The translations under genes and the position numbers were made by a program. 64,000 nt of DNA from Vibrio sagamiensis NBRC 104589 (lineage in GTDB: Bacteria > Pseudomonadota > Gammaproteobacteria > Enterobacterales > Vibrionaceae). Location of the stretch: contig NZ_BJXJ01000018.1 in the NCBI RefSeq assembly GCF_007990935.1, forward strand, positions 25,445 to 89,444. The letters run 5' to 3'. The notes under the pieces were generated by a model, which saw only the letters and a program-made list of their open reading frames with translations, did no database searches and was not told where the DNA came from. Positions 50,022-59,986 of the stretch are shown here, one piece after another (the first letter of the stretch is position 1; the number at the start of each line of letters is the position of its first letter).

Positions 50022-51242
50022 TTAAAGGCCATCGCGCTCGATTGGGCAGCTCATACAACGTGCACCTCCCCGACCGCGTCCTAGCTCATTACCTGGAATC
50101 GTTAAAACGTTAATACCTGCTTTGTCATATTTCTCATTGGTATAAACATTACGTTCATAGCCGATGACTGTCCCTGGTTTAACGGTTAGCACGTTATTCG
50201 CATCATGCCATTGCTCTCGTTCTGCTTCGTAGCTATCGCCACCTGTGGTGATGATTTTGAGTTGATCTAGCCCGAGAGCAGACTCAATCGCATGGAGGTA
50301 GTTGCGTGACGCTTCGACGTGCATTTCTCCATTACCTTTTGGTGTTAAGCGCCAAGTTTCTAGATCTTGACGCATGACTTGTGGGTAAACCGAAAAAGTA
50401 TCGATATCCATGTGTGTCATAACCGTATCTAAGTGCATGCAAGAGCGATGTTTGGGAAGATCAACGGCAATGACTTCCTTGGCTTGTCCTGAAGCAAATA
50501 GGCTTGCTGCTAGGTTTTCTACCCCTTGAGGTGTCGTCCGTTCTGACATACCGATGAGAACGGCACCGTTACCGATGACTAAAACATCTCCGCCTTCTAT
50601 ATTGGCATTATCATAATGCAGGTCGTGATCACCAAAATATTTAATGAACGACTGACCAGCAAAAGAGGGGTGCCAATGATAAATGGCTCTAAGGTGGTTA
50701 GTTTCTCGTTGACGAGCTGGCATCATCATTGGATTGAGTGATACTCCACCGTAGATCCAACAGGAGGTATCTCGAGTGAATAAGTGGTTAGGCAGTGGAT
50801 CGATAACAAAGTCCAAAGGACGCTTCATTTTAGGCAACATAGAAGCTGAGTGGATGGGAAGCTCTGAGTAAGCCAGCCCTCCCAAAAGGATAGAAGCTAA
50901 ATGTTCATTATCCATATCTGAGAAGTAATAACGCAAGTCACGAGCAAATGTTGGGCCGTAGCGGAAGTTAGAGATTTGAGTATCTAACAGCCATTGTTTT
51001 GCTTCAGATATCTGCAGCGTCTCAACCAGCAGATTGTGCAGTAAAAGAACTTCAACGCCTTGTTCTTTTAGGGTACGTGCAAAGATGTCATGCTCTTCCC
51101 CTGCTGCTTCAACACCAAGTACATCATCAAATAATAATTCGTGACAATTTGATGGTGTCAAATGGGTGAGCGCTCGTTCTGGGCGATTTAACAGTACTCG
51201 TCTTAGTTGACCTACTTCCGAGCCTACGTACAACTTATTCAT
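50022..51242 (-). CDS. arcA: Arginine deiminase ArcA
   Basis: A 406-residue enzyme that hydrolyses arginine to citrulline and ammonia, used for ATP from arginine under low oxygen and for acid resistance. The catalytic Cys is in [15 protein letters not shown] at the C-terminus; [12 protein letters not shown] and [11 protein letters not shown] carry the substrate-binding Asp/Glu residues. arcC (carbamate kinase) and arcD are not in the window. The neighbour argF could supply the ornithine carbamoyltransferase step. AAGGA precedes the start. Confidence 0.95.
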   Translation of the reverse strand: MNKLYVGSEVGQLRRVLLNRPERALTHLTPSNCHELLFDDVLGVEAAGEEHDIFARTLKEQGVEVLLLHNLLVETLQISEAKQWLLDTQISNFRYGPTFARDLRYYFSDMDNEHLASILLGGLAYSELPIHSASMLPKMKRPLDFVIDPLPNHLFTRDTSCWIYGGVSLNPMMMPARQRETNHLRAIYHWHPSFAGQSFIKYFGDHDLHYDNANIEGGDVLVIGNGAVLIGMSERTTPQGVENLAASLFASGQAKEVIAVDLPKHRSCMHLDTVMTHMDIDTFSVYPQVMRQDLETWRLTPKGNGEMHVEASRNYLHAIESALGLDQLKIITTGGDSYEAEREQWHDANNVLTVKPGTVIGYERNVYTNEKYDKAGINVLTIPGNELGRGRGGARCMSCPIERDGL

Positions 51243-51804
51243 AATGTATCCTTACTTATGTTCCTAGGAATAGTTATGACAAGCTTAAATCAAAGATGCA
51301 AGTAATTCTGTATTAGGTATATTTTGTTAAATCTAAATATTTTAGTTTAATGTTCTGAATTTTATTCAATTTAATTTTTATCCAGTATTTTATTTTTTTT
51401 AATAAATTTTTCTAAATGCGTTTTTATTCTTTTTATATTAAATAGATAATATTTCACTCAAAACGATGGAAGATGAATATTTATTAGTAATAATTACATA
51501 AATTCGTCATATTATGCGTTGTTGAGTGGTTTGATGTGGTTATCGCATTCATTATAAAATCATAAAAATGCACTCTCTTGCTAAATTCCGCTTGATATAT
51601 TTTAGTTAGGATCTTCTGAATATTAACAGCTATGACGTTTTGTTAAATTTTTGTGTTTCGCGGTGGTTTTTCATTTTTAGATAGCAATAATTACCCAGAA
51701 TACTCGGGACGATTGTGTTTGTGTGTGGCTTTTTAATGCGATCCATGCCATATTTCATCGCATCAATAATGTTTCAATCAAGTCACTAATCTGGAGCCAA
51801 AAAC
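51243..51804. other. 562-base AT-rich region between arcA and rraB
   Basis: No gene is readable. It is distinctly AT-rich (51320-51460 in particular) compared with its surroundings. It must hold the promoters for leftward arcA and rightward rraB. One ARG-box-like stretch GATGAATATTTATTAGTA (51472-51489) matches much of the ArgR consensus but its partner box is poor. A GGAGCC site precedes rraB. Confidence 0.5.
51472..51489. promoter_or_regulatory. Weak ARG-box-like sequence upstream of arcA
   Basis: GATGAATATTTATTAGTA keeps TGAAT-WWWW-ATT of the ArgR box but loses the CA on the right, and no correctly spaced partner is seen. In some bacteria ArgR activates arc genes; here this is only a candidate. 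Confidence 0.3.
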
Positions 51805-52221
51805 ATGTCTCACGAAGATGAATATCTATCAGTAGAAGAATTAATTGAGATTCAAAAGGAAGAGACTCGCGACATCATCGCAGCATTGCTTGAAGATGGT
51901 AGCGATCCAGATTCACTTTATGAAATTGAGCATCATTTATTTGCAGAAGATTTCGACACATTAGAGAAAGCAGTGGTTGAAGCTTTCAAAATGGGTTTTG
52001 AAGTTCTTGAAGCAGAAGAAACAGAAGATGAAGATGGCAACAAACTGCTTTGTTGTGATGCCACCATGGAGTCTGCATTAAATGCTGAAGCGATTGATGC
52101 TCAAGTAGAAAAGCTGGTTCACCTCGCAGAGAAATATGACATCATTTACGACGGTTGGGGCACGTACTACGAAGGTGAAGACGCGCTTTATACTGACGAA
52201 AATGAAGACGAAGAAGCGTAA
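51805..52221 (+). CDS. rraB: RNase E regulator RraB
   Basis: A 138-residue, strongly acidic protein that in E. coli binds the C-terminal scaffold of RNase E and inhibits its processing of a subset of mRNAs. The conserved part includes [22 protein letters not shown] [27 protein letters not shown] and [18 protein letters not shown]. As in E. coli it is beside an ornithine carbamoyltransferase region. A ribosome site GGAG stands nine bases before ATG. Confidence 0.93.
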   Translation: MSHEDEYLSVEELIEIQKEETRDIIAALLEDGSDPDSLYEIEHHLFAEDFDTLEKAVVEAFKMGFEVLEAEETEDEDGNKLLCCDATMESALNAEAIDAQVEKLVHLAEKYDIIYDGWGTYYEGEDALYTDENEDEEA

Positions 52222-52289
52222 TCTGCTGCGTTTGAGCGTTAAGCTTTATCGATTTTTTCTCAGATAATGTGCCACATTACGTGATGAAT

Positions 52290-52316
52290 AGGCCTCAAAT
52301 CATTGGGGCTTTTTTA
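52290..52316 (+). terminator. Terminator after rraB
   Basis: GGCCTC and GGGGCT pair around AAATCATT with two G-T pairs, followed by a seven-base T-run. Confidence 0.6.
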
Positions 52317-52421
52317 TTGCTAGCTTCTCTTTGTTGTCTGAAGGCCCATCAATTCATAATGGCTCCAGAGAGTTTAAATCGTCCCTCTTCCATTCTTATA
52401 TCATGAGATGAAAACTTCCCA

Positions 52422-52451
52422 TTGAAGTGAGAAGCCAAATCTTCCTATAAT
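52422..52451 (+). promoter_or_regulatory. Promoter of the GH2-like domain gene
   Basis: TTGAAG (52422-52427), 18 bases, TATAAT (52446-52451). The leader is about 25 bases and contains a small GTGAA-AATC-GTTCAC dyad. Confidence 0.6.
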
Positions 52452-52481
52452 GAGTGAAAATCGTTCACATTCAAGGTTGTT

Positions 52482-53285
52482 ATGCAATTCTCACTCGCCG
52501 GCTTATGGCAAGTTTCTCCACTGACTGAACTTTCTATTCCACAAGATGACATTATTTTTCCTGCGCCTTTGAGTCAGGTGTTGCCTGCTGAATTGACAGA
52601 AGAAACGATTTGTCAGCAAGAATGGCATTTGATGCACGATATCGAGGTCGATGAGTCGATGATGGCATTTCCTGCGGTTGATCTGGTGTTAGGTGGTGTG
52701 GATTACCATGCTGAAGTGCGTTTAAACGGCGTCGCTTTATTTGATTGTGATGGAAAACAAGCGACATACAAGAAAGATATTCGCCCATACATGCAATTGG
52801 GGCGTAATCGCTTCGAAATTTTATTTGTCGCAGAAGAAGAGGAAGAGCTGCTCCTAGATGAAGATAAATCAGAGGAAGGCTTACCTGTACAAGTTCAATA
52901 TCGTAACAACGATCAACGATTAGGAATATGGCAAGAACCTTACCTACAATTTATCCGCAATGTGCGTTTAGAATGTGTAGTAACAGAACAGATCTGGCAC
53001 CACGGTGGGGGATGTGAGTTTAAAGTCGATATGTATTATCAAACGGTAGCACCAGGTCTAGTATCAGCATCGGTGAGTTTTAATGCAATGACTTATTCCA
53101 TTCCTATTGATGTACGTTCGGATCACGCCAGTGCGTTGTTTCAGATTGAAGCACCAAAGTATGCGGATCCTGATAGCCCCGCCCAAAAAGACCTTTACCA
53201 ATTATCTATCGCTCTCGATGGGCAACAGCAATCATTTTCGATCGCGTTAAATCAAACTCTTTGTATCAGCCATTCAGAACAATAA
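52482..53285 (+). CDS. Orphan GH2/beta-mannosidase-like sugar-binding domain protein
   Basis: A 267-residue protein. Its first 125 residues read like the N-terminal jelly-roll domain of GH2 beta-mannosidases: SLAGLWQVSPL, WHLMHDIEVD, LVLGGVDYHAEVRLNGVALF and DIRPYMQLGRNRFEILF, then RLGIWQEPYLQFI, typical of the same fold. No TIM-barrel catalytic domain follows: the protein ends at residue 267 and the next gene is unrelated. There is no signal peptide, so it is cytoplasmic. Its function is unknown; a carbohydrate- or protein-binding role is a guess. It has its own promoter and is convergent with the MarR-GNAT gene. Confidence 0.7.
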   Translation: MQFSLAGLWQVSPLTELSIPQDDIIFPAPLSQVLPAELTEETICQQEWHLMHDIEVDESMMAFPAVDLVLGGVDYHAEVRLNGVALFDCDGKQATYKKDIRPYMQLGRNRFEILFVAEEEEELLLDEDKSEEGLPVQVQYRNNDQRLGIWQEPYLQFIRNVRLECVVTEQIWHHGGGCEFKVDMYYQTVAPGLVSASVSFNAMTYSIPIDVRSDHASALFQIEAPKYADPDSPAQKDLYQLSIALDGQQQSFSIALNQTLCISHSEQ

Positions 53286-53300
53286 TTTTTTGTTCGTTGC

Positions 53301-54206
53301 TTAGAGAGCTTTTATCATCACGATTTCACACGCATCATGCCCCGTATTTCCCAGTGGGGCATCTAAATAGTCAAAACCAAGCTTTTCATATAGGCTTACC
53401 GCTTCTTTAAGGCATGCAGTACTCTCCAAGTAACACTGTCGATAACCAAGCTGGCTGGCCAATTGTAAACTCAATGAAACGATACGTTTTGCAAAGCCAT
53501 TCCCTCGAGCCTGAGGTAAAAAGTACATTTTTTGTAGCTCACATGTGCTAGGTTCGCCCGCAAGTGGTGAAAAACCACCGCCACCGATTATCTCTCCTTG
53601 GTGTTCTATTACCCAATATGCGGCCCCTGGTTGATTGTAAACAGAGTACATGTCATCCAGAGTCGGATCCGCAACGCCATAGCCCTTGTCTGCAGTTAAA
53701 CCATATTCAGCAGAAACTTGGTGGATGACTTGCGCTATTTGTTGATTGTCGCTTTCGGTGAGAGGACGTAAGATTAATGCGTCTGCTTGACATACTTTGG
53801 TTAGCCCTTTTAGGTAATGCTCCATACCGCGTTTCAGTTGTTGCTGTTCTTCACTGGTTAACTGAGTAAGTATCTGTTCAAAAAAGGCATTTTGTTGAAG
53901 GTCGAGCTTAAGTAGAGTTGTTTGGCCTAATGGAGTGATCATGATGAGCTGGCTACGTTTATCTTTTGGATTTTTCAAGCTTTTGACCAAGCCTAGTTTT
54001 GTTAGGCTAGTAATGGTGCGGCTCGCATTAGATTTGTCGACATTAAGATGTTGAGCCAGTTGATTGACCGTCAAGGGTTGTAGCTTTATTTCCCCCAGCG
54101 CATGAGCTTGAACGGGTGTAAGGGCAATATCACTGCACTGTTTTTCCAACATTCCTAGTAGTCGAACAGCTTGGCGTGAGTAGTGACGAAGTTGACGAGC
54201 ATTCAT
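53301..54206 (-). CDS. MarR-type regulator fused to a GNAT acetyltransferase
   Basis: A 301-residue fusion. Residues 1-140 are a MarR winged-helix repressor (ALTPVQAHALGEI; NQLAQHLNVDKSNASRTITSLTKLGLV; RSQLIMITPLGQ). Residues 145-301 are a GNAT domain with the acetyl-CoA loop PQARGNGFAKRIV and FLPQARG and LYEKLGF. The fusion is known in other bacteria; ligand and acetyl acceptor are unknown. ATG 54206 has GAGGTAA upstream; an ATG at 54239 lies within the operator. It is the last gene of a leftward unit and its promoter holds a remarkable double palindrome (54226-54262), suggesting autorepression. Confidence 0.85.
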   Translation of the reverse strand: MNARQLRHYSRQAVRLLGMLEKQCSDIALTPVQAHALGEIKLQPLTVNQLAQHLNVDKSNASRTITSLTKLGLVKSLKNPKDKRSQLIMITPLGQTTLLKLDLQQNAFFEQILTQLTSEEQQQLKRGMEHYLKGLTKVCQADALILRPLTESDNQQIAQVIHQVSAEYGLTADKGYGVADPTLDDMYSVYNQPGAAYWVIEHQGEIIGGGGFSPLAGEPSTCELQKMYFLPQARGNGFAKRIVSLSLQLASQLGYRQCYLESTACLKEAVSLYEKLGFDYLDAPLGNTGHDACEIVMIKAL

Positions 54207-54225
54207 TATTGTTACCTCAAATAAA

Positions 54226-54262
54226 GTTGCGTAGCGCAATTAAATTAATTGCGCTACGCAAC
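54226..54262. promoter_or_regulatory. Double palindromic operator of the MarR-GNAT gene
   Basis: A perfect 18-bp inverted repeat (GTTGCGTAGCGCAATTAA and its complement, one central base). Each arm itself holds a TTGCG-N3-CGCAA palindrome (54227-54239 and 54249-54261) with centres 22 bp apart, about two helical turns. The upstream one fills the space between the -35 and -10, the other covers the predicted start. Two MarR dimers could bind side by side on one face of DNA. Confidence 0.75.
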
Positions 54263-54270
54263 CTTGTCAA
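54242..54270 (-). promoter_or_regulatory. Promoter of the MarR-GNAT gene
   Basis: On the minus strand a perfect TTGACA (54265-54270), 17 bases, then TAATTT (54242-54247). The -35 is inside a small CCTTG-A-CAAGG dyad. The -10 is poor, which would fit a promoter whose output is set by the operator in its spacer. Confidence 0.55.
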
Positions 54271-54371
54271 GGTTTTATCGTTTTAACAGTGTGTTGTTAT
54301 CGCATTATTAGCTAGAACACAAACGTATGAATGTTTATTTAAGGCAAAACCATGGCATCAATTGGAAGAGT

Positions 54372-54770
54372 TTAAGCGTGATTATGGGTGCAAAATTTTG
54401 CTGAGATTGCCCCCGTTTTGCGCAGCCATACTTTTTCGTGAAAGTAATAAGCAATGGTATTCAAGCTCGGCTCTAGCATTGCCATAACGCCGCCAACAAA
54501 TGCATTGCCAGTCAGTAAGTAGACGACAGTAAAAGCGACACTAAAGTGAACCGTAGCAAAACTTGCTGTTTTTATTTTGGTTTTAGACTGGTGGGAACGA
54601 AGTGCTGGAATGACTGACCATGCTTTCTCATGAAAATAGAATGCGACTGTATTAACTGAAGGTTCAATCATAGCAATTAAGCTACCAATCAAAATATCAC
54701 CGGTCAGTAAGTAAGCGACACTAAATGCGATAGTAAAATGGAGTGAAGCGAAAGTGAGTGTCTTTTTCAT
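54372..54770 (-). CDS. Tandem DUF2061 membrane protein
   Basis: A 132-residue protein made of two copies of the DUF2061 unit: residues 1-51 (MKKTLTFASLHFTIAFSVAY...FYFHEKAW) and about 67-117 (KTASFATVHFSVAFTVVY...YYFHEKVW). The copies share TGxxxxGxxxAMxEPSxNTxAxYFHEKxW; each has two hydrophobic helices. DUF2061 proteins are usually one unit of about 70 residues. Function is unknown; the pattern suggests a small inner-membrane protein. ATG 54770 is preferred because a Fur-like box covers the region of the upstream ATG. Confidence 0.75.
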   Translation of the reverse strand: MKKTLTFASLHFTIAFSVAYLLTGDILIGSLIAMIEPSVNTVAFYFHEKAWSVIPALRSHQSKTKIKTASFATVHFSVAFTVVYLLTGNAFVGGVMAMLEPSLNTIAYYFHEKVWLRKTGAISAKFCTHNHA

Positions 54771-54803
54771 GGTTATGCTCTCATGATTCAGTTTGATGTA
54801 ATC

Positions 54804-54822
54804 ATTATTGATAATCATTCTC
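54804..54822. promoter_or_regulatory. Fur-like box upstream of the DUF2061 gene
   Basis: GAGAATGATTATCAATAAT on the minus strand matches 14 of 19 positions of the Fur consensus GATAATGATAATCATTATC, with the central GAT-ATC well kept. It is 34 bases before the preferred start, where it could cover a promoter. Confidence 0.5.
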
Positions 54823-54906
54823 ATCTAATCAAGTGAAAAGTTAAGATTAATTTGATAGGTATTAACCATTAATCACAGAGCTAATTAAGGGGGAGGCTTT
54901 GATAAT

Positions 54907-54936
54907 AAAAAAGGTTGGCCATCAGGGCCAACCTTT
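54907..54936 (-). terminator. Terminator after valS
   Basis: AAAGGTTGGCC (54910-54920) and GGCCAACCTTT (54926-54936) form an 11-bp stem with a 5-base loop, followed on the minus strand by TTTTTT. Confidence 0.85.
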
Positions 54937-54963
54937 GCATGTAGGAAGCTTTTTTAAGCGAGT

Positions 54964-57852
54964 TTAGAGTGCAGCAATCGTTGCTTTCTGCTCTTCCAGC
55001 TTAACTAGCGTCTCTTTGTAGCCTTCAAGCTTCTCACGCTCTTTAGCAACAACGGCTTCAGGTGCTTTCGCTACGAAGCCTTCGTTACCTAGTTTGCCTT
55101 CGATACGCTTGATTTCGCCGTGAGTTTTCTTGATTTCGCCATCTAGACGAGCAAGTTCTGCATCTTTGTCGATCAGACCTGCCATTGGGATCATCAGTTC
55201 AGATTGACCCACTAGCTTAGTCGCACATGCTGGAAGTTCTTTATGATCAAGAGCTGCGCCATCAGCAAGAACGGTTAGGCTATCTAGTTTAGCAAGAGAA
55301 TTCAGAACTACCTTGTTCGCTTCGATACGCGCAGCGTCTTTCTCGTTAGCAACCTTAATCATTACTTCTAGACCTTTGCTCGGTGCAATGTCGTATTCTG
55401 CACGTAGGTTACGGATAGCAGTAATGAAAGTCTTAACCCACTCGATGTCTTCTACGATCTCAGCGTTGAAGTTCTCTTCGTTAAACTGAGGAAGCGCTTG
55501 AAGCATGATTGTGTCACCTTCAACACCGTCTACTAACGGCTTAACGCTCTGCCAGATAGACTCAGTGATGTAAGGCAGTACTGGGTGAGCAAGACGTAGC
55601 GTCTTCTCTAGTACTGTGATCAGCATGTAGCGAGTTGCTTGTTGCTGAGCTTCAGTACCTTTCCATAAAACGGGTTTAGTTAGCTCTAGGTACCAGTCAC
55701 AGAATTGGTTCCAGATGAATTCGTAAAGCGTGTTTGCGGCCATGTCTAGACGGAAGTTGTCTAGGTGAGCATTAAACTCTTTCGCTGCTAGCTCAAACTG
55801 AGATTCAATCCACTTATCCGCTAGAGAGAATTCCATGTTTGCACGTTCGGTCGCAGACAGTGACATACCACAATCGTGCTCTTCTGTGTTCATCAGTACG
55901 TAACGGCTTGCGTTCCATAGCTTGTTACAGAAGTTACGGTAACCTTCAAGACGCTTCATATCCCAGTTGATGTCACGGCCAGTAGAAGCCATAGCAGCAA
56001 GAGTGAAACGCAGTGCGTCAGTACCGTATGGTTCGATACCGTTTTCAAACGTCTTACGTGTGTTCTTCTCGATCTTCTTCGCTAGCTGAGGCTGCATCAT
56101 GTTGCCACAACGCTTCTCTACTAGAGACTCAAGGTCGATACCATCGATCATGTCGATAGGGTCAAGTACATTACCTTTAGACTTAGACATCTTGTCGCCG
56201 TTTTCGTCACGGATGAGACCCGTTACGTAAACTGTTTTGAATGGTACTTGAGCTTTACCATTTTCATCTTTGTTGAAGTGCATGGTCATCATGATCATAC
56301 GCGCAACCCAGAAGAAGATGATGTCGAAACCAGTTACTAGTACATCTGAAGGGTGGAATGTCTTCAGATCTTCTGTTTGCTCTGGCCAACCTTGAGTACC
56401 GAACGTCCAAAGCGCAGAAGAGAACCATGTATCAAGTACATCGTCGTCTTGGCGTAGAACAACGATTGGAGCAAGGTTGTTGTTTGCACGTACTTCTTCT
56501 TCAGTACGGCCTACATATACGTTGCCGTCGTTGTCGTACCATGCTGGAATACGATGACCCCACCAAAGCTGACGAGAGATACACCAGTCTTGAATGTCAC
56601 GCATCCAAGAGAAGTACATGTTTTCGTACTGCTTAGGAACGAACTGGATCTCACCATCTTCAACTGCTTTCACAGCAGGTTCAGCAAGAGGTGCAGCGCG
56701 CACGTACCATTGGTCAGTTAGCATTGGTTCGATAACCACGCCACCACGGTCGCCGTAAGGTACCGTTAGGTCGTGATCTTTGATTTCATCAAGAAGACCG
56801 AGTTCTTCAAACTCAGCAACGATCGCTTTACGTGCAGCAAAACGCTCCATGCCGTGGTATTTAGCAGGTAGCTCAGTTGAGTAAACATCGCTAGCTTCAC
56901 CGTTAGTAGTGAAGACTTCAGCCGCATCACGGATGTCTGCGTTGAAAGTTAGGATGTTGATCATTGGTAGGTTGTTACGCTTACCAACTTCGTAGTCATT
57001 GAAATCGTGCGCAGGCGTGATCTTCACACAACCTGTACCTTTTTCCATATCTGCGTGCTCATCGCCTACGATAGGGATCAGACGGTTAACGATAGGAAGT
57101 AGGATTTCTTTACCGATAAGATCTTTGTAACGTGGATCTTCTGGGTTTACAGCAACACCAGTATCACCAAGCATTGTCTCAGGACGCGTCGTCGCAACAA
57201 CAATGTAGTCTTTACCTTCAGCCGTTTTCACACCATTTGCTAGCGGGTAGCGGAAGTGCCACATGTGGCCTTTTTTGTCTTTGTTTTCAACTTCAAGATC
57301 AGAAATTGCAGTGTGCAGTTTAGGATCCCAGTTTACTAGACGCTTACCACGGTAGATTAAGTCTTCTTCATACAGGCGAACAAACACTTCTTGAACAGCG
57401 TTAGATAGGCCGTCATCCATTGTGAAACGCTCACGGTCCCAGTCAACAGATGCACCAAGGCGACGAAGCTGTTTAGTGATAGTACCGCCAGATTCGTTTT
57501 TCCATTCCCAGATTTTGTCGATGAAAGCATCACGACCGTAATCGTGCTTAGTTTTGCCTTCTTCTGCTGCGATCTTACGCTCAACAACCATCTGAGTTGC
57601 GATACCAGCGTGGTCAGTACCTACTTGCCAAAGAGTATTTTTACCCTTCATACGTTCAGCACGGATTAGAGTATCCATGATCGTATCTTGGAACGCGTGG
57701 CCCATATGTAGGCTACCAGTGACGTTCGGTGGCGGGATCATGATGCTGTATGATTCTTTAGTAGTGTCACCGTGTGGCTTAAAGTAGCCTTTCTCTTCCC
57801 AAGTCTGATACAGAGCTTGTTCAATTGAAGTTGGGTTGTATGTCTTTTCCAT
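54964..57852 (-). CDS. valS: Valyl-tRNA synthetase
   Basis: A 962-residue class Ia synthetase that charges tRNA-Val. The class I motif HIGH appears as HMGH in [13 protein letters not shown] (about residue 50) and KMSKS in [14 protein letters not shown] (about residue 560). The editing CP1 domain lies between, with [12 protein letters not shown] coiled coil (about residues 890-960, [20 protein letters not shown]) ends the protein. It is 94 bases after holC, with an adjacent order as in E. coli. Confidence 0.98.
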   Translation of the reverse strand: MEKTYNPTSIEQALYQTWEEKGYFKPHGDTTKESYSIMIPPPNVTGSLHMGHAFQDTIMDTLIRAERMKGKNTLWQVGTDHAGIATQMVVERKIAAEEGKTKHDYGRDAFIDKIWEWKNESGGTITKQLRRLGASVDWDRERFTMDDGLSNAVQEVFVRLYEEDLIYRGKRLVNWDPKLHTAISDLEVENKDKKGHMWHFRYPLANGVKTAEGKDYIVVATTRPETMLGDTGVAVNPEDPRYKDLIGKEILLPIVNRLIPIVGDEHADMEKGTGCVKITPAHDFNDYEVGKRNNLPMINILTFNADIRDAAEVFTTNGEASDVYSTELPAKYHGMERFAARKAIVAEFEELGLLDEIKDHDLTVPYGDRGGVVIEPMLTDQWYVRAAPLAEPAVKAVEDGEIQFVPKQYENMYFSWMRDIQDWCISRQLWWGHRIPAWYDNDGNVYVGRTEEEVRANNNLAPIVVLRQDDDVLDTWFSSALWTFGTQGWPEQTEDLKTFHPSDVLVTGFDIIFFWVARMIMMTMHFNKDENGKAQVPFKTVYVTGLIRDENGDKMSKSKGNVLDPIDMIDGIDLESLVEKRCGNMMQPQLAKKIEKNTRKTFENGIEPYGTDALRFTLAAMASTGRDINWDMKRLEGYRNFCNKLWNASRYVLMNTEEHDCGMSLSATERANMEFSLADKWIESQFELAAKEFNAHLDNFRLDMAANTLYEFIWNQFCDWYLELTKPVLWKGTEAQQQATRYMLITVLEKTLRLAHPVLPYITESIWQSVKPLVDGVEGDTIMLQALPQFNEENFNAEIVEDIEWVKTFITAIRNLRAEYDIAPSKGLEVMIKVANEKDAARIEANKVVLNSLAKLDSLTVLADGAALDHKELPACATKLVGQSELMIPMAGLIDKDAELARLDGEIKKTHGEIKRIEGKLGNEGFVAKAPEAVVAKEREKLEGYKETLVKLEEQKATIAAL

Positions 57853-57946
57853 GGCGCTCTTTTAATGGATACGTTGATGGTTGAAACTTAAGTCAATCTT
57901 TATAAGTGAACTCTCTTAATAAGGAGAGCTTAACTATAAGGATTGA

Positions 57947-58396
57947 CTACGGGTGTTGAATATCGACGGTTTGTAGTTGATAACCAGCCTGTCGATAAAC
58001 TTTATATCTTTCTCTTGCGAGTTGCTTCGCTTTTTCCTCGCAAGGCACGAAGTCTACCACCTCTGCAAACTTATTCGCAAAGGTTGTCTCATTTTCCGCC
58101 AAATTAATTACCAGTTGACGGTTCCAATTAGGTTTAACTCCGGAAAAACCGATTTCAATGGGTGTTGCATACTTAGGCCCCTCGCCAACGAGATTATGAG
58201 CGATGAACTTATCTGCATCGACTTGCCAGAAAGCTTCTGCTAATTGCTCTGCATGAGATTTATCGTTGCAGTTCAGATAGACCTTAGCACCTTGACGGGC
58301 AAAATGCTGTGCAAGGAAGACAATGTAATCTTCAAAGCCTGTTTTATCGGCCTGAGGGCTGTCTGGTTTGACGATATAGAAAGTTGCTCTTTGCAT
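57947..58396 (-). CDS. holC: DNA polymerase III chi subunit HolC
   Basis: A 149-residue clamp-loader accessory that, with psi, joins the clamp loader to single-strand binding protein. The start MQRATFYIVKP and the NCNDKSHAEQLAEAFWQVDADKFIAHNL segment are typical of chi. ATG 58396 is used; the GTG just upstream is also open. The gap to valS holds only a short hairpin (CTCTC/GAGAG), so both are probably co-transcribed from a promoter upstream of holC, beyond the pepA terminator. Confidence 0.9.
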   Translation of the reverse strand: MQRATFYIVKPDSPQADKTGFEDYIVFLAQHFARQGAKVYLNCNDKSHAEQLAEAFWQVDADKFIAHNLVGEGPKYATPIEIGFSGVKPNWNRQLVINLAENETTFANKFAEVVDFVPCEEKAKQLARERYKVYRQAGYQLQTVDIQHP

Positions 58397-58440
58397 CACG
58401 ATCTTGGCCTTTGTTATCCTAAGTGATGTGATTACTAATA

Positions 58441-58466
58441 AAAAAGGGCCCTTAGGCCCTTTTTTA
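58441..58466 (-). terminator. Terminator between pepA and holC
   Basis: AAAAAGGGCC (58441-58450) and GGCCCTTTTT (58455-58464) pair perfectly with a 4-base loop and have T-runs on both strands. It separates pepA from the downstream holC-valS. Confidence 0.85.
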
Positions 58467-58477
58467 TGATTCAGAAT

Positions 58478-59986
58478 TTATTCTTCTGTCTCTTGGCCGC
58501 TACGGTTTAGCAGGAATTGGACCAGCATGGAGACCGGACGACCTGTTGAGCCTTTTGCTGCCCCTGACTTCCAGGCGGTGCCTGCAATATCAAGGTGCGC
58601 CCAGTTGTACTTTTTCGCAAACTTAGACAAGAAGCAACCCGCTGTGATTGTGCCGCCAGGGCGACCACCGATGTTAGCCATATCTGCAAATGGGCTCTTC
58701 AGTTGCTCGTGGTACTCATCTGCCATTGGTAGACGCCAAGCACGATCACTTGCTTGCTCAGAAGCATTAATAAGCTCGTGAGAAAGAGGGTTATGGTTAG
58801 AGATAACGCCGCTGATGTGATGGCCTAGTGCAATCACACAAGCACCAGTTAGCGTTGCAACGTCTACCACACAATCTGGTTCGAAACGCTCAACGTAAGT
58901 CAGTGCGTCACACAGAACGAGACGGCCTTCAGCATCCGTATTAAGGACTTCGACTGTTTGACCAGACATTGTAGTGAGGATATCACCAGGGCGGTAAGCG
59001 TTGCTGCCTGGCATGTTTTCACAACCCGCGAGAACACCAATAACATTGATTGGAAGATTCAGTTTTGCGAGTGCCTTCATGGTGCCGAATACAGACGCCG
59101 CACCACACATGTCGTACTTCATTTCATCCATTGCTTCACCAGGCTTCAATGAGATACCACCTGAATCAAACGTCAGGCCTTTACCGACAAGTACGATAGG
59201 TTTAGTTTCAGAATCTGGATTGCCTTTATATTCGATGACTGACATCATCGACTCATTTCTTGAGCCACGGCCTACAGCTAAGTACGAAGTCATGCCTAGC
59301 TTTTCCATCTCTTCTTCACCAATAATCTTAGTCGTCACTGTCTCGTGATCATCGGCCAAGCGGCGGGCTTGTGAAGCTAAATAAGCTGGATTCGCAATGT
59401 TTGGAGGCATATTGCCTAAGTCTTTAGATGCCTTAACACCTGATGCGACAGCAAGGCCATGAGTGATTGCTTTTTCACCAAGGTTCAGTTCACGGCGTGT
59501 TGGTACGTTGAATACCAGTTTGCGTAGAGGTCGGCGAGTTTCTGGTTTCACACTCTTGAATTGGTCAAAGGTGTATAGACCATCTTTGGTCGCCTCTACC
59601 GCCTGGCGCACTTTCCAGTATGTGTCTCGACCTTTAACATGCAGCTCGGTTAAGAAGCAAACCGCTTCCATTGAGCCTGTTTCATTGAGTGTACTGATCG
59701 TTTTTTGGATGATTTCTTTGTATTGACGTTCACCCAATTCACGCTCTTTGCCGCAGCCGACCAAAAGAACGCGTTCTGATAATACTCCTGGCACTTGATG
59801 CAACAGAAGCATCTGACCTGGCTTTCCTTCTAAGTCACCACGACGAAGTAGTGAACTGATGTAACCGTCACTGATTTTATCAAGTTGTTCGGCTACTGGA
59901 GAAAGGCGACGTGGTTCAAACACACCAACAACGATACATGCGCTACGTTGTTTCTCTGGACTGCCACTTTTTACACTAAACTCCAT
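58478..59986 (-). CDS. pepA: Leucyl aminopeptidase PepA
   Basis: A 502-residue hexameric M17 aminopeptidase with manganese or zinc. The metal-binding segments are [17 protein letters not shown] (about residue 265) and [16 protein letters not shown] (about residue 345). E. coli PepA is also a DNA-binding protein (carAB control and Xer recombination), so a regulatory role for this one is possible. Divergent from lptF by 199 bases, as in E. coli. Confidence 0.97.
   Translation of the reverse strand: MEFSVKSGSPEKQRSACIVVGVFEPRRLSPVAEQLDKISDGYISSLLRRGDLEGKPGQMLLLHQVPGVLSERVLLVGCGKERELGERQYKEIIQKTISTLNETGSMEAVCFLTELHVKGRDTYWKVRQAVEATKDGLYTFDQFKSVKPETRRPLRKLVFNVPTRRELNLGEKAITHGLAVASGVKASKDLGNMPPNIANPAYLASQARRLADDHETVTTKIIGEEEMEKLGMTSYLAVGRGSRNESMMSVIEYKGNPDSETKPIVLVGKGLTFDSGGISLKPGEAMDEMKYDMCGAASVFGTMKALAKLNLPINVIGVLAGCENMPGSNAYRPGDILTTMSGQTVEVLNTDAEGRLVLCDALTYVERFEPDCVVDVATLTGACVIALGHHISGVISNHNPLSHELINASEQASDRAWRLPMADEYHEQLKSPFADMANIGGRPGGTITAGCFLSKFAKKYNWAHLDIAGTAWKSGAAKGSTGRPVSMLVQFLLNRSGQETEE

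Noticed and set aside
51354..51370. TCTGAATTTTATTCAAT as a second ARG box
   Set aside because: The two halves are separated by three bases instead of four, so the ArgR geometry is wrong.
54771..54824. Longer start for the DUF2061 protein
   Set aside because: The added residues are not part of the repeat, lie under the Fur-like box, and the shorter start has a GAGAG ribosome site.
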